From assembly GCA_020073215.1 (NCBI GenBank), contig JAIQFO010000010.1:79028-143027 (forward strand): a DNA stretch of 64,000 nt. Reading direction: 5' to 3'. Positions 35,744 to 44,072 of the stretch are shown in pieces; position 1 is the first letter of the stretch, and every line of letters begins with the position of its first letter. The notes under the pieces are model-generated. The model saw only the letters and a list, made by a program, of their open reading frames with translations, was not told where the DNA came from and did no database searches. Origin of the DNA: Terriglobia bacterium (GTDB lineage: Bacteria; Acidobacteriota; Terriglobia; Terriglobales; Acidobacteriaceae). A program made the position numbers and the translations under genes.

Positions 35744-37354
35744 ATGTCCCGTCCGAAACCTCTCGTCCTCATCATTCTCGACGGCTGGGGATACCGCGCC
35801 GAAACCAAGGCCAACGCCATCGCCCTGGCGCGCAAGCCAACCTACGATCGTTTGCTGCGCGACTATCCGAACACGCTGATTCACACCAGCGGCCCGTTCG
35901 TCGGCTTGCCGGAAGGCCAAATGGGCAACAGTGAAGTCGGCCACCTGAATATCGGCGCCGGGCGCATCGTGCACATGGACATCACCCGCCTCGACCTGAT
36001 GATCCAGAACGGCGAGTTCTTCTCCCATCCGGTGCTGGTTGCAGCGATGAAGAACGCCTGCATCAGCGGCCGCAAGCTGCACCTGTTTGGACTGCTGTCC
36101 GACGGCGGCGTGCATTCGCGCCAGGAGCATCTCTACGCCCTCCTGAAGATGGCCAGGCAAAACGGAGTCGATCGCGTTTCCGTTCACGCTTTCATGGATG
36201 GCCGCGACACGCTGCCCACCAACGGCGCAGGCTACGTCGAACAACTGCAGCAGAAAATGCGCGAATATAACTCCGGCAAAATCGCGACCGTCAGCGGACG
36301 CTACTACGCCATGGATCGCGACCGCCGCTGGGAGCGCATTGCCAAAGCTTACAGCGCGATCGTCGAGGGCAAAGCCGAGGGAGGAACGCAAGCCGACGCC
36401 GTGCAGGGCATGAAAGAGTCCTACAACAAGGGCGTGACCGACGAGTTCGTGCTGCCATTTGTTTGCACGGATGGGCGCGGCGTGCCGCTCGCGAAAATCG
36501 GCGACGACGATTCCTGCATCTGCTTCAACTTCCGCGCCGACCGCGTACGCGAGATCACGCGCGCGCTATGCCGTAACAGCGGACTGAACGATAAGGGCGG
36601 AAGCGATCTGCCCGGCGCCGCCGATCTTGACGCCACCATCGCCCGCGACCGAGCGCCGAAGAACCTGACCTGCGTTTGCATGACGCGCTACGACCAGAAT
36701 TTCAGTTTGCCCGTCGTGATTCCACCGGAGTCTATGGCCAACATTCTGGCCAACGTCATGGGCGGGCTGAAAATGCGCAATCTGCGCGTTGCCGAGACCG
36801 AGAAATACGCGCACGTGACCTACTTCTTCAATGGCGGTGTGGAACAGCCTTTCCCGGGAGAAGACCGTGTACTGGTGCAGTCGCCCAAGGTTGCCACCTA
36901 CGATCTTAAGCCGGAAATGAGCGCCTCCGGAGTTGCCGAGGCCGTCGTCAAAGCCACCAACGACGGCACCTTCGACGTGATCATCGTAAACTTCGCCAAC
37001 GCCGACATGGTCGGTCACTCGGGAAAAATCGAGCCCACCATCAAGGCGGTCGAGGCGGTCGATGCCTGCCTGGGCGAAATCGAAAAAGCGGTCCGCGCCA
37101 GGGGCGGAGCGATGCTGATCACCGCCGACCACGGCAATGCCGAAATGATGATCGATCCCGAAACTGGAGGTCCGCACACAGCGCACACCACGAATCCGGT
37201 GCCGTTCATAGTGATTGCCGAAGACGCAAAGCAATTCACGCTCAAGCCCAATGGCTCTCTGCGCGACATTTCCCCGACGATGCTGGGCATGCTGGGAATC
37301 ACCGAGCCGAAGGAGATGACGGGCGCGGATTTGCGGGCACCGCGAAAATCTTGA
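35744..37354 (+). CDS. gpmI: 2,3-bisphosphoglycerate-independent phosphoglycerate mutase
   Basis: 536 aa; interconverts 3- and 2-phosphoglycerate via a phosphoserine intermediate with two Mn2+. Alkaline-phosphatase superfamily: metal site at the start [12 protein letters not shown] (Asp13), nucleophile Ser63 in [16 protein letters not shown], the inserted iPGM domain ([41 protein letters not shown]), and C-terminal metal ligands in [12 protein letters not shown] and [11 protein letters not shown]. Length is a little above the usual 510-515. The dehydrogenase gene follows within 40 nt. Confidence 0.97.
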   Translation: MSRPKPLVLIILDGWGYRAETKANAIALARKPTYDRLLRDYPNTLIHTSGPFVGLPEGQMGNSEVGHLNIGAGRIVHMDITRLDLMIQNGEFFSHPVLVAAMKNACISGRKLHLFGLLSDGGVHSRQEHLYALLKMARQNGVDRVSVHAFMDGRDTLPTNGAGYVEQLQQKMREYNSGKIATVSGRYYAMDRDRRWERIAKAYSAIVEGKAEGGTQADAVQGMKESYNKGVTDEFVLPFVCTDGRGVPLAKIGDDDSCICFNFRADRVREITRALCRNSGLNDKGGSDLPGAADLDATIARDRAPKNLTCVCMTRYDQNFSLPVVIPPESMANILANVMGGLKMRNLRVAETEKYAHVTYFFNGGVEQPFPGEDRVLVQSPKVATYDLKPEMSASGVAEAVVKATNDGTFDVIIVNFANADMVGHSGKIEPTIKAVEAVDACLGEIEKAVRARGGAMLITADHGNAEMMIDPETGGPHTAHTTNPVPFIVIAEDAKQFTLKPNGSLRDISPTMLGMLGITEPKEMTGADLRAPRKS

Positions 37355-37355
37355 A

Positions 37356-37386
37356 CCGCCGAGACGCCGAGCACGCCGAAGAAGAT
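37356..37386. repeat. Family E repeat arm
   Basis: AACCGCCGAGACGCCGAGCA and following CGCCGAAGAAG fill the spacer between gpmI stop and the dehydrogenase ATG. A TTG at 37351 would translate it as RRDAEHAEED, a common artefact; I start the next gene after it. Confidence 0.65.
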
Positions 37387-37392
37387 CTTTTG

Positions 37393-38400
37393 ATGAACCC
37401 ATCACCCGATCACACAATTCGTATTCTGATTTGCGTTCGCCATCCGTTTGATCAATGGAACGTGCCGGATTGGTTTGCAGAGCGGTTGCAGCAGATGTTT
37501 CCGCAAGTCAAGGTTGTGCATTTGCCAGACTACAAACGCATGGACGAAGAAATCGTCGATGCGGAAATTGTCGTCGCTTGGTCGGTTCGGCCCCAACAGA
37601 TTACCGCCGCAAAGAATCTCCGATGGATTCATTCCACGGCGGCGGCGGTTCATCAGCTGATCTTTCCGGAACTTGTCAACAGCAAGATCATCCTAACCAA
37701 CGCGCGTGAAGTGCACGGCCCGGTGGTGGCGGAGCACGTCATCGCGCTCATCTTTGCACTAGCCAAGAAAATTCCAGGATCGGTGCGCCTGCAGGAAAAG
37801 CACATTTGGGGGCAGCAAATCCTGTGGGATGAACTGCCTCGAGTCCGAGAGGTTGCGGGCGCAACCGTCGGCATAGTGGGCCTGGGCAGCATCGGGCGGC
37901 CGGTGGTCAAGAGCGCGAAAGCTCTAGCCATGCGGGTGATCGCAGTGCGCGAGCATCCGGAGAAGGGGAGTGAAGGCGCGGACAAAGTATTCGGCCCGGC
38001 ACAAATCGACGAAATCTTCCGCCAAGCCGATTACATCGTGCTGGCCGCGCCCGTTACCGCCGGCACCAAGGCAATTGTGAACGCCGAACGCCTTGCGCTC
38101 ATGAACCCCGGCGCCTGCCTGATCAACGTCGGCCGCGGCCCGCTGGTGGATGAACCCGCGCTCGCCGCCGCTTTGCGTGAAAAGAAAATCGGCGGTGCCG
38201 CGCTCGACGTGTTTCCGAAAGAACCGCTGGCCGCCGATTCTCCATTGTGGGACGTTCCCAATCTCCTGATCACCCCACACACAGCAGCGCTGACCGACAG
38301 GGTATGGGAGCGCCATTACGCCCTGTTCTCAGAAAATCTCCGCCTCTATATAACCGGCCAACCTCTGCTGGCAGTGGTGGATAAGCACAAAGGATACTGA
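37393..38400 (+). CDS. D-2-hydroxyacid dehydrogenase (NAD-dependent)
   Basis: 335 aa from ATG 37393. D-isomer-specific family (glyoxylate/hydroxypyruvate reductase, phosphoglycerate dehydrogenase-like). NAD motif TVGIVGLGSIGRPVVKSA, catalytic Arg region CLINVGRGPLVDEPAL, Glu in LDVFPKEPLAADSPLW and catalytic His in LLITPHTAAL. The N-terminal catalytic part lacks an ACT domain, so it is not full SerA. Just downstream of gpmI, a link to 3-phosphoglycerate or hydroxypyruvate use is possible but not shown. The first codons contain TCACCCGATCAC, matching the octamer repeat unit. Confidence 0.9.
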   Translation: MNPSPDHTIRILICVRHPFDQWNVPDWFAERLQQMFPQVKVVHLPDYKRMDEEIVDAEIVVAWSVRPQQITAAKNLRWIHSTAAAVHQLIFPELVNSKIILTNAREVHGPVVAEHVIALIFALAKKIPGSVRLQEKHIWGQQILWDELPRVREVAGATVGIVGLGSIGRPVVKSAKALAMRVIAVREHPEKGSEGADKVFGPAQIDEIFRQADYIVLAAPVTAGTKAIVNAERLALMNPGACLINVGRGPLVDEPALAAALREKKIGGAALDVFPKEPLAADSPLWDVPNLLITPHTAALTDRVWERHYALFSENLRLYITGQPLLAVVDKHKGY

Positions 38401-38445
38401 TTTCGAAACCTTGCCATTTTCCGGAGTTCGTGGCACAAGAACACG

Positions 38446-38523
38446 TTGTCATCCTGAGCGAAGCGAAGGACCTGCTGTCTCTTGCACTAATTAAGAAAGC
38501 AGGTCCTTCGCTCAGGATGACAA
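38446..38523. repeat. Family A inverted repeat, near-perfect
   Basis: TTGTCATCCTGAGCGAAGCG... (38446-38476) faces its reverse complement at 38498-38523, which lacks one 5-bp CGAAG step. The hairpin lies between convergent genes. Confidence 0.85.
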
Positions 38524-38563
38524 ACTAAATCCTTGTCACGGAATTTGCGGCTCCTAGGACACC

Positions 38564-40720
38564 CTATCGCGTATCGATCCCGAACCCTAAAAATGCATTT
38601 ACTTCCACCGGCTCATTCCCCCGAAATGCCGGACGGAATTTCCAGTTCTGCAGAGCCACCAGAATCCGCGAAGTCGTCTCGGCCGCGCCGGGCTCAAGCA
38701 CCTTGACGTCTTTGAGGTTCCCCGACCGGTCAAGAATGCAGGCAAACACCACGTAAGTCGGACGCAGTCCATGGGGCAGTTCATCGCGTATCGGCTCCGG
38801 CTTCGTCAGGTCTCCCGAGTAAGGGTGCGCGGCGGAGGAAGCGTCGGCATACTGCATCACGGCAGTTCCGAGCGACGTTTCGATGTAAATAGAGTAGTTG
38901 TCGCCCTTCAATTGACCGTAGCGATTGAAGACGCCGCCGGAGCTTGAGGTGGCTTTCACCGTGTAGCTAGGCCCACCGTGAGCCCTGGTCGAAGAGCGGC
39001 CGGGACCGCTCGCCTGGGCGTCGTCGGGAGATCCGAAGCTCGGCAGATTGACGGTGGTAGTGCCGCCCTCGACCGATACGCCGGGAACAGCGGGCGTGCC
39101 GCTGGTGCCCGATCCCGCTCCGCCCGCGCCAGGATACGGCGAAATGCCGCCGCGTGCGTTGGGATCGGAGCCGCGTCCTGCGCCTGCTTTTCCCGCGCCT
39201 GAGCCTTCGCCTTGCAATCCGCTGCCGGGACCATTGCCCTTGCCGATGCCCGCTCCGCCGCCGCTGCCGCCGAGACCAGTTTTTGCGGTGCCGCCGGGCG
39301 ACATGGCAAGCGCGCCCCCGCCGGTCGAGTTCGGGAGTCCAACTTTTGTTCCAGGTTTATTCGACATGACGACCCCGTTGCCGGCGGCGTTTCCTCCGCT
39401 ATTACTCGGTGGAGCGACGGAAGAACCGAGGTCGAGCGGACCGCCGGCGCCGGCTCCCTTATTGCCGCGTCCGCTGCCGGAGAGGCCCTTGCCTCCGCCG
39501 AGGCTCGGCGGAGGTGGTACGACGTTAGCCGAGCCCAGCAGCGAACCCGCGGAATTGCCGGACCGTGCGCCGCTGTTTCCTCGCTGAGAGCCTGCGCCAC
39601 CAATGCTAGCCGGAGGGGGCACAACCTGCGGCGTAAGGCTGGCCGCGCCCGATCTCGCCAGTGAACCTCCGCCCGACGCGCTGGGTGGCGGAGGCACGGG
39701 CATGGCCCGCAGGTCGCCAGTGTTGGAGCTTCCCCAACTGTTGAGATCGCGGCTCACCTGCGACGGCGGCGGCGCAATGACGGCCGGAGCTGGCAGCGCC
39801 ATCTTGGAAGTGGATGACACGTCGCGCGCGGGCGCGGAAACCGGAGGCGCGACCACGTCCGCGGTTTGCGCCATTGGAACGCGGGAACTCGCCAAGTCAC
39901 GCTGCGCATCGCGCGGAGCCGGAGCGATGACCGTCGGCGCCAGCGGCGTTGAAGTCGGCATCTTGTCGCGCGAGACATTAGGCGCTGGTGGAATGACTAT
40001 CGAATTGACGATAGACGCGCTCAGGGTGGGCGAAGTGCGCGTGCTGGCGTGAGAAACCTCGGGCGCGGGAGGGACGATGTTAGTCGCCAGCGTGTTGGTA
40101 ATGTGTCTTGCCGATGCGTTCAGCTCCGGCGTTGGAGCCACGGGGCTCAGCGCAGGCAGAATCGGCGCTGTGAGAGCAGAGCGCAATCCTTCAGCGGGCG
40201 GTGGTCCAGGATTCGCTTTGAGGGCGAGTAGATTGGCGACCGCGGAATCCGAATGAGGCAGATTGACCTTGGGAGCGTCCACAACTTTCTCGACGGGCTT
40301 GTCGCCGCGCGCCACGCGGATGGTCTGAGTACGGTGGTGGGCCTGCTCGCCACCGGCGCGTCCCGACTTGCCAGCTTCGGCTCCGCCTCGGTCTTCGGTT
40401 CGCGGCAACTCGTCGGCGGAGTAATAGATGACGTCCCATTGCAGACGAACGGGAGGAGCCGGCACCTGAAGACTCGCAAAGCGTTCGGGGAGCACGATGA
40501 TCGCAATCACGAGCAGGCATTCGAGCAGCCAGCAGGCCAGCATGCCGCGATAGGGGAAGATGCCAATGGGCGCTTCTCCGGCCAAAGCCTTTGGAGGGCG
40601 GGCGAGCGCGGGGCGGAACGCGGTCTTGAACTCGTCCCAGCGAGAAGACCATTCGATCAGCAGGTGGGGCGGCTCGGGCCACTGGTCGACTATCTCGGGA
40701 ATGGTGACGACTTCGGACAT
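38564..40720 (-). CDS. TonB-like energy transducer with long Pro/Gly-rich linker
   Basis: 718 aa. Cytoplasmic N-terminus of about 60 residues, one TM (LLECLLVIAIIVL, about 60-78), a very long Pro/Ala/Gly-rich periplasmic region, and a C-terminal TonB/energy-transducer domain (RPTYVVFACILDRSGNLKDV ... LQNWKFRPAFRGNEPVEVNA). Five degenerate ~25-residue repeats occupy 214-335, each with a core like V-I-x-P-P-A-P-x-x-S-R-D. Gly-rich blocks (GSGGGAGIGKGNG) follow. TonB domains drive outer-membrane receptors using the proton motive force via ExbB/ExbD, neither of which is adjacent. An AgmX/TonB hybrid is another reading. Confidence 0.82.
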   Translation of the reverse strand: MSEVVTIPEIVDQWPEPPHLLIEWSSRWDEFKTAFRPALARPPKALAGEAPIGIFPYRGMLACWLLECLLVIAIIVLPERFASLQVPAPPVRLQWDVIYYSADELPRTEDRGGAEAGKSGRAGGEQAHHRTQTIRVARGDKPVEKVVDAPKVNLPHSDSAVANLLALKANPGPPPAEGLRSALTAPILPALSPVAPTPELNASARHITNTLATNIVPPAPEVSHASTRTSPTLSASIVNSIVIPPAPNVSRDKMPTSTPLAPTVIAPAPRDAQRDLASSRVPMAQTADVVAPPVSAPARDVSSTSKMALPAPAVIAPPPSQVSRDLNSWGSSNTGDLRAMPVPPPPSASGGGSLARSGAASLTPQVVPPPASIGGAGSQRGNSGARSGNSAGSLLGSANVVPPPPSLGGGKGLSGSGRGNKGAGAGGPLDLGSSVAPPSNSGGNAAGNGVVMSNKPGTKVGLPNSTGGGALAMSPGGTAKTGLGGSGGGAGIGKGNGPGSGLQGEGSGAGKAGAGRGSDPNARGGISPYPGAGGAGSGTSGTPAVPGVSVEGGTTTVNLPSFGSPDDAQASGPGRSSTRAHGGPSYTVKATSSSGGVFNRYGQLKGDNYSIYIETSLGTAVMQYADASSAAHPYSGDLTKPEPIRDELPHGLRPTYVVFACILDRSGNLKDVKVLEPGAAETTSRILVALQNWKFRPAFRGNEPVEVNAFLGFGIDTR

Positions 40721-40960
40721 GGTTTCGACTGCGTTTTGGGCTACGTTATTTCTCGGGGGTTCGTAGTAGTCTAGTGTGCCAGAAGGATGCTCTGATTATC
40801 GCGGCGACCGCAGTGTTTTGTGCCTTTTTTTTCTCGAACCCATGGAACGGAATCTTACGGGCGCTTGGAACGTCGCGCTCGAATTGCTGGTCAAGGTGGG
40901 CTGGATGTCAGGATGACTCGGCCTAGGTGGTGGGAATCGGGCCTGGACCCCTCTGGTAGC

Positions 40961-41121
40961 GGTCTTTCAAAATCAAGGACTTAGCGCTTACGAGACGCCA
41001 GGTCTTTGAGGAATAAGGACTTATAGGTAAGGTATTTATAAATCAATAACTTAGGTCGAATTTCAAGTTTATTCTCCGGACCGTTCCCAGCCAAGTCTTT
41101 GAGAAATAAATACTTTAGCGG
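40961..41121. repeat. Four degenerate ~27-bp direct repeats, A/T-rich
   Basis: Copies at 40961-40989, 41001-41027, 41031-41055 and 41094-41121 share GGTCTTT, then AATAAGGACTTA-like cores (AATCAAGGACTTAGCG; AATAAGGACTTATAG; AATCAATAACTTAGG; AATAAATACTTTAGCG). They immediately precede the REP/RAYT relic. No gene is seen in 40721-41156. Confidence 0.65.
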
Positions 41122-41156
41122 TCATGAAGGGGGGTGTGCTCTCGCGACGTTGGATG

Positions 41157-41562
41157 GCAAGGTGCCCCAGGTTCGCGCCCGTCTTTTGGGCGCTAACCTG
41201 GGCGACGGCGAAACTGGGTGGCGTACCTACAATCGTGTACTTCCCGGGAGTTGCTGCGCGGCGTAAGTTTTGGTCATGCCCAGCGGTGTTCGGCGCTTTC
41301 ACGAATCCGGGCAATGTCATTTTGTAACTTTTAGTTGTTACCGCCGTCGTCCCTATTTCGTATCCGCCGAGGTGTTCGATCTGTTCGTTCAGTGCCTGGA
41401 GGATATGCGCCTCCATTTCGATGTCTGTGTGTATGGGTACGTTGTCATGCCGGAGCACGTTCATCTGCTGTTGAGCGAGCCTGCTGCCTTCGCCCGCGAT
41501 TGCTCTTCCCAGGGTTCCCAGGTTAGCGCCCAAAAGACGGGCGCGAACCTGGGGCACCTTGC
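41157..41562 (+). mobile_element. Relic REP/RAYT element bounded by perfect 46-bp inverted repeats
   Basis: The 46-nt sequence at 41157-41202 is the exact reverse complement of 41517-41562. Each arm is itself a REP-type hairpin: CCAGGTTAGCGCCC, loop AAAAGAC, GGGCGCGAACCTGG with one mismatch. Between them lies a transposase fragment of the REP-associated tyrosine transposase type. The right arm interrupts the transposase frame. Confidence 0.85.
41276..41516 (+). pseudogene. REP-associated tyrosine transposase (RAYT/TnpA_REP), truncated
   Basis: Starts MPSGVRRFHESGQCHFVTFS, the RAYT N-terminus, with CYRRRPYF and the Y1 transposase HUH motif MPEHVHLLLSEP. Family members are about 150-220 aa, with the catalytic Tyr in a C-terminal helix. 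Here similarity stops after LLLSEP and the frame runs into the right REP hairpin at 41517, so the catalytic Tyr part is missing and the gene is inactive. Confidence 0.85.
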
Positions 41563-41605
41563 ACCTCCCCGCGCCTTCCGATCTCTTGTTACTTCTTGAC
41601 TTGGT

Positions 41606-42001
41606 TCAGGCGGCTTCGGTGTGAACGGGGCGTTCTTCGAAGGAAATATCTACCTGGTCGCCTACTACGGTCATCGACTCGCGGACGGCGCCCGTGGGAA
41701 GCTCGAGCACGGAAGCGGCGCGGATGAAAACGGCGGCCATGCGCCAGGGCTTGAGGCCCTCTTCAATGTGGACAACAACACGCTCACGATCCAGATACAC
41801 GGCGTCGATGGCGAACCGCATGGCGAAGGTATGAATGCCGTGGGAAGGGTTAATCCACAGTCCCTGGCCACGGGAGAAGCGCGACGAATCCGTAGCCATA
41901 AGGCCGCGAAAGCGCGACCAGTGGGTCCGCGCGATCAGGAGATCGGTTGCGAGATAGGTGGTGCGGGTGCGATTGAAAGCGTATCCCTTTGGCAGAGCCA
42001 T
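41606..42001 (-). CDS. DUF192 protein
   Basis: 131 aa. DUF192 fold, core pattern RTHWSRFRGLM, GLWINPSHGIHTFAMRFAIDAVYLDR, and VLELPTGAV. No signal peptide, unlike many DUF192 proteins. In many Acidobacteria and Deltaproteobacteria DUF192 genes sit next to Tad pilus genes. Here it is the last gene of the leftward tad cluster, 68 nt after tadC, separated by an octamer hairpin. Biochemical function unknown. Confidence 0.85.
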   Translation of the reverse strand: MALPKGYAFNRTRTTYLATDLLIARTHWSRFRGLMATDSSRFSRGQGLWINPSHGIHTFAMRFAIDAVYLDRERVVVHIEEGLKPWRMAAVFIRAASVLELPTGAVRESMTVVGDQVDISFEERPVHTEAA

Positions 42002-42002
42002 T

Positions 42003-42066
42003 GAATCATTTAATCATTGAGACATTGAATCATTGACTCAACACCTCAATGATTCAATGACTCAAT
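42003..42066. repeat. TTGAATCA octamer array with perfect hairpin (tadC-DUF192 spacer)
   Basis: TTGAATCA/TTTAATCA/TTGAGACA/TTGAATCA/TTGACTCA octamers, then inverted units. TTGAATCATTGA (42025-42036) pairs perfectly with TCAATGATTCAA (42046-42057) across 9 nt. Confidence 0.85.
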
Positions 42067-42069
42067 ACT

Positions 42070-42987
42070 TTACCGTTTTATCCCGGCGGCGGCCGGCATG
42101 AAGATGTGCAACAACTGAATAACGGCCGGCCCGACGGTGACCACAATCAGGGAAGGCATCACAAACAGCACCAGCGGAATGATCATTTTGACGGTCGTCT
42201 TGGCAGCCTGTTCTTCGGCGCGCTGGCGGCGTTCGGTGCGCAGGGAATCGGAATGCACGCGCAAGGCCTGGGCCACGCTGGTGCCGAAGCGATCGGTCTG
42301 AATCAGCGTGCCGACCAGCGAGTGGATGTCCTCGACCCCGGTGCGCTCGGCGAGATTGCGGAGCGCTTCGACGCGAGGTTTTCCCGCCCGGGTTTCGAGG
42401 TTGAACAAGTGGAATTCCGCGCTCAGTTCCGGGTGCGCGGTGGCCAGGTCCTGGCCCACCCGCAGCAGGGCCTGATCCAGAGAGAGGCCTGCTTCCACGC
42501 AGATCACGGTTAAGTCCAAGCCATCGGGCAGGCCGAGGCGAATCCGTCGTTGCCGTTCCTGCAGCTTCTTCTTCAGAATGAATCGCGGAAGGAAAAAGCC
42601 GAACCCGGTGACCCCTGCGAGCAGCAGGAGCGAATCGAATCCGGTAAACACAAAAACCGAGAAGAAGCCAAGGGCGGCGCAGAAGACGCGCAAACCACGA
42701 TAGATGGTGACGTGTTGCGGGTTGCGATATCCCGCCTGTATCAGCCACGTTCGGGTCTGGGAACCCTCGGCGGACGAGACCGGCAAGGCGCGGCTGAGGG
42801 GATCGAGCGCCTGCTGCATACGTTCGCGGATAGCGGGTTTTACCTCAGTTTTGGGGCGCTGCCAGCCGATTTCGCGCAACCGCGATCCGAGCACCGAAGA
42901 GGGAACAACCGTGGCTGCCGCAAAGGCGAACACGACCACGGCAATGGTGATGAAAACGACAATCGAGAGTATCAGCGACAGCGCCAT
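42070..42987 (-). CDS. tadC: Tad pilus inner-membrane platform protein TadC
   Basis: 305 aa, type II secretion F-domain family. Three to four TM helices: N-terminal (SLILSIVVFITIAVVVFAFA), a pair near 100-130 (FCAALGFFSVFVFTGFDSLLLLAG) and C-terminal (LVLFVMPSLIVVTVGPAVI). The cytoplasmic F-domain carries ICVEAGLSLDQALLRVGQDL and GTLIQTDRFGTSVAQALRVHSDSLR, typical of TadC. With TadB it forms the platform on which the ATPase acts during Flp pilus assembly. It follows tadB in the operon, across a heptamer array. Confidence 0.93.
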   Translation of the reverse strand: MALSLILSIVVFITIAVVVFAFAAATVVPSSVLGSRLREIGWQRPKTEVKPAIRERMQQALDPLSRALPVSSAEGSQTRTWLIQAGYRNPQHVTIYRGLRVFCAALGFFSVFVFTGFDSLLLLAGVTGFGFFLPRFILKKKLQERQRRIRLGLPDGLDLTVICVEAGLSLDQALLRVGQDLATAHPELSAEFHLFNLETRAGKPRVEALRNLAERTGVEDIHSLVGTLIQTDRFGTSVAQALRVHSDSLRTERRQRAEEQAAKTTVKMIIPLVLFVMPSLIVVTVGPAVIQLLHIFMPAAAGIKR

Positions 42988-42991
42988 GGGT

Positions 42992-43098
42992 CAGTTCCCA
43001 GTTCTCAGTTCCCAGTTCTCAGTTCTCAGTTCTCAGTAAGAGCCAAACCTAAGGTTCGCCGGTCTTACTGAGAACTGAGAACTGAAAACTGAGAACTT
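42992..43098. repeat. CAGTTCT heptamer array, inverted pair (tadB-tadC spacer)
   Basis: Left arm: six CAGTTCY units then CAGTAAG (42992-43040). Right arm: CTTACTG, AGAACTG, AGAACTG, AAAACTG, AGAACTT (43064-43098). The innermost three units pair perfectly over 21 bp; the loop is 23 nt. Confidence 0.9.
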
Positions 43099-43103
43099 CA
43101 TTT

Positions 43104-44069
43104 CTACACCTGAATCCGGATAATTCTGCGAATCACAAAGTAGCCCAGCGTCTGCAAAGTAATGGCGACGACAATGGCGACGTGTCCCAGCCATTCCTTG
43201 AACAGGGGGAGGATGAAACTCGGGTTGATGATGAGCATCATCACCACAATGGTGGGTGGAAGCGCCATGAGCAGCAGCATGGTGAGACGTCCCTGGGCGG
43301 TGTGGACGCGGACCTGGCGCAGGATTTTGAAGCGTTCGCGGATGACGTAAGAAAGGTTGTCAAGAATCTCGGCAAGATTGCCACCGGTTTCCCGCTGCAA
43401 CATCACCGCCGTCACGAAGAACTTGACGTCCACCAGAGGAATGCGATCGGCCAGGTTGAGCAGGGCATCGCGGACCGGCAGGCCGAATTTCTGTTCTTCG
43501 AAGAGCTGGCGAAATTCTCCGCCCACGGGTTCCGCGACCTCGTTGGCAATCAACTCGACGGCGGTGGTAAAGGCGTGTCCGGCGCGGACCGCGCGGGCCA
43601 GGGTGTCGATCGCCTCGGGAAACTTCTCCTCAAATTTCTGGAAGCGTTTGTTCCGCTTATGGGAGGCATAGGCGTAGGGAACAAAAAAACCGAGCAGAGC
43701 GCCGGCCCAGCCGAACATGAGGTTGCCGCCCGCAAAAAATGCGACGGGGGCGAGAACCAACGCCGACACGGCGCAAAGCATCAGGAAGTTTCCCGCGCGA
43801 ACGTCCACATTTCCCTGCGCCAGCATTTTCTGCAGAAGCGAGACTCGCTCCGAGCGGCGAAGCCAGGTGTCGAAGGCCGGTATTCGGCTGAGCACTTCGT
43901 CGCGCAGCAAAGCCACTTCCGGCGTAGGCTCGGCGCCGGGTTGCTGAACCAAAGAGAGGCGATCGCGAAGAACGCGGGCCCGTGCCTGGCGCTCATCCAG
44001 CAACGACACGGCGGAAAAAACCGCCACCGTAACCACCACGAACACCAGCAAAGCGGTCAGCAAGTGCAT
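43104..44069 (-). CDS. tadB: Tad pilus inner-membrane platform protein TadB
   Basis: 321 aa, type II secretion F-domain family. An N-terminal TM (LLTALLVFVVVTVAVFSAVS), a central TM pair (FLMLCAVSALVLAPVAFFAGG) and the F-domain AIDTLARAVRAGHAFTTAVE ... LQRETGGNLAEILDNLSYVI (typical TadB spelling), then C-terminal TMs. It partners TadC as the dimeric platform. It starts 3 nt after the cpaF stop, so the two are tightly coupled. Confidence 0.94.
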   Translation of the reverse strand: MHLLTALLVFVVVTVAVFSAVSLLDERQARARVLRDRLSLVQQPGAEPTPEVALLRDEVLSRIPAFDTWLRRSERVSLLQKMLAQGNVDVRAGNFLMLCAVSALVLAPVAFFAGGNLMFGWAGALLGFFVPYAYASHKRNKRFQKFEEKFPEAIDTLARAVRAGHAFTTAVELIANEVAEPVGGEFRQLFEEQKFGLPVRDALLNLADRIPLVDVKFFVTAVMLQRETGGNLAEILDNLSYVIRERFKILRQVRVHTAQGRLTMLLLMALPPTIVVMMLIINPSFILPLFKEWLGHVAIVVAITLQTLGYFVIRRIIRIQV

Positions 44070-44072
44070 CCG

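Noticed and set aside
37351..37392. TTG start of the dehydrogenase giving an RRDAEHAEED leader
   Set aside because: The leader is the translation of a family E repeat; ATG 37393 follows it directly.
42992..43098. Short repeats as a possible CRISPR array
   Set aside because: Units are 7 bp with no spacers and no cas genes nearby.
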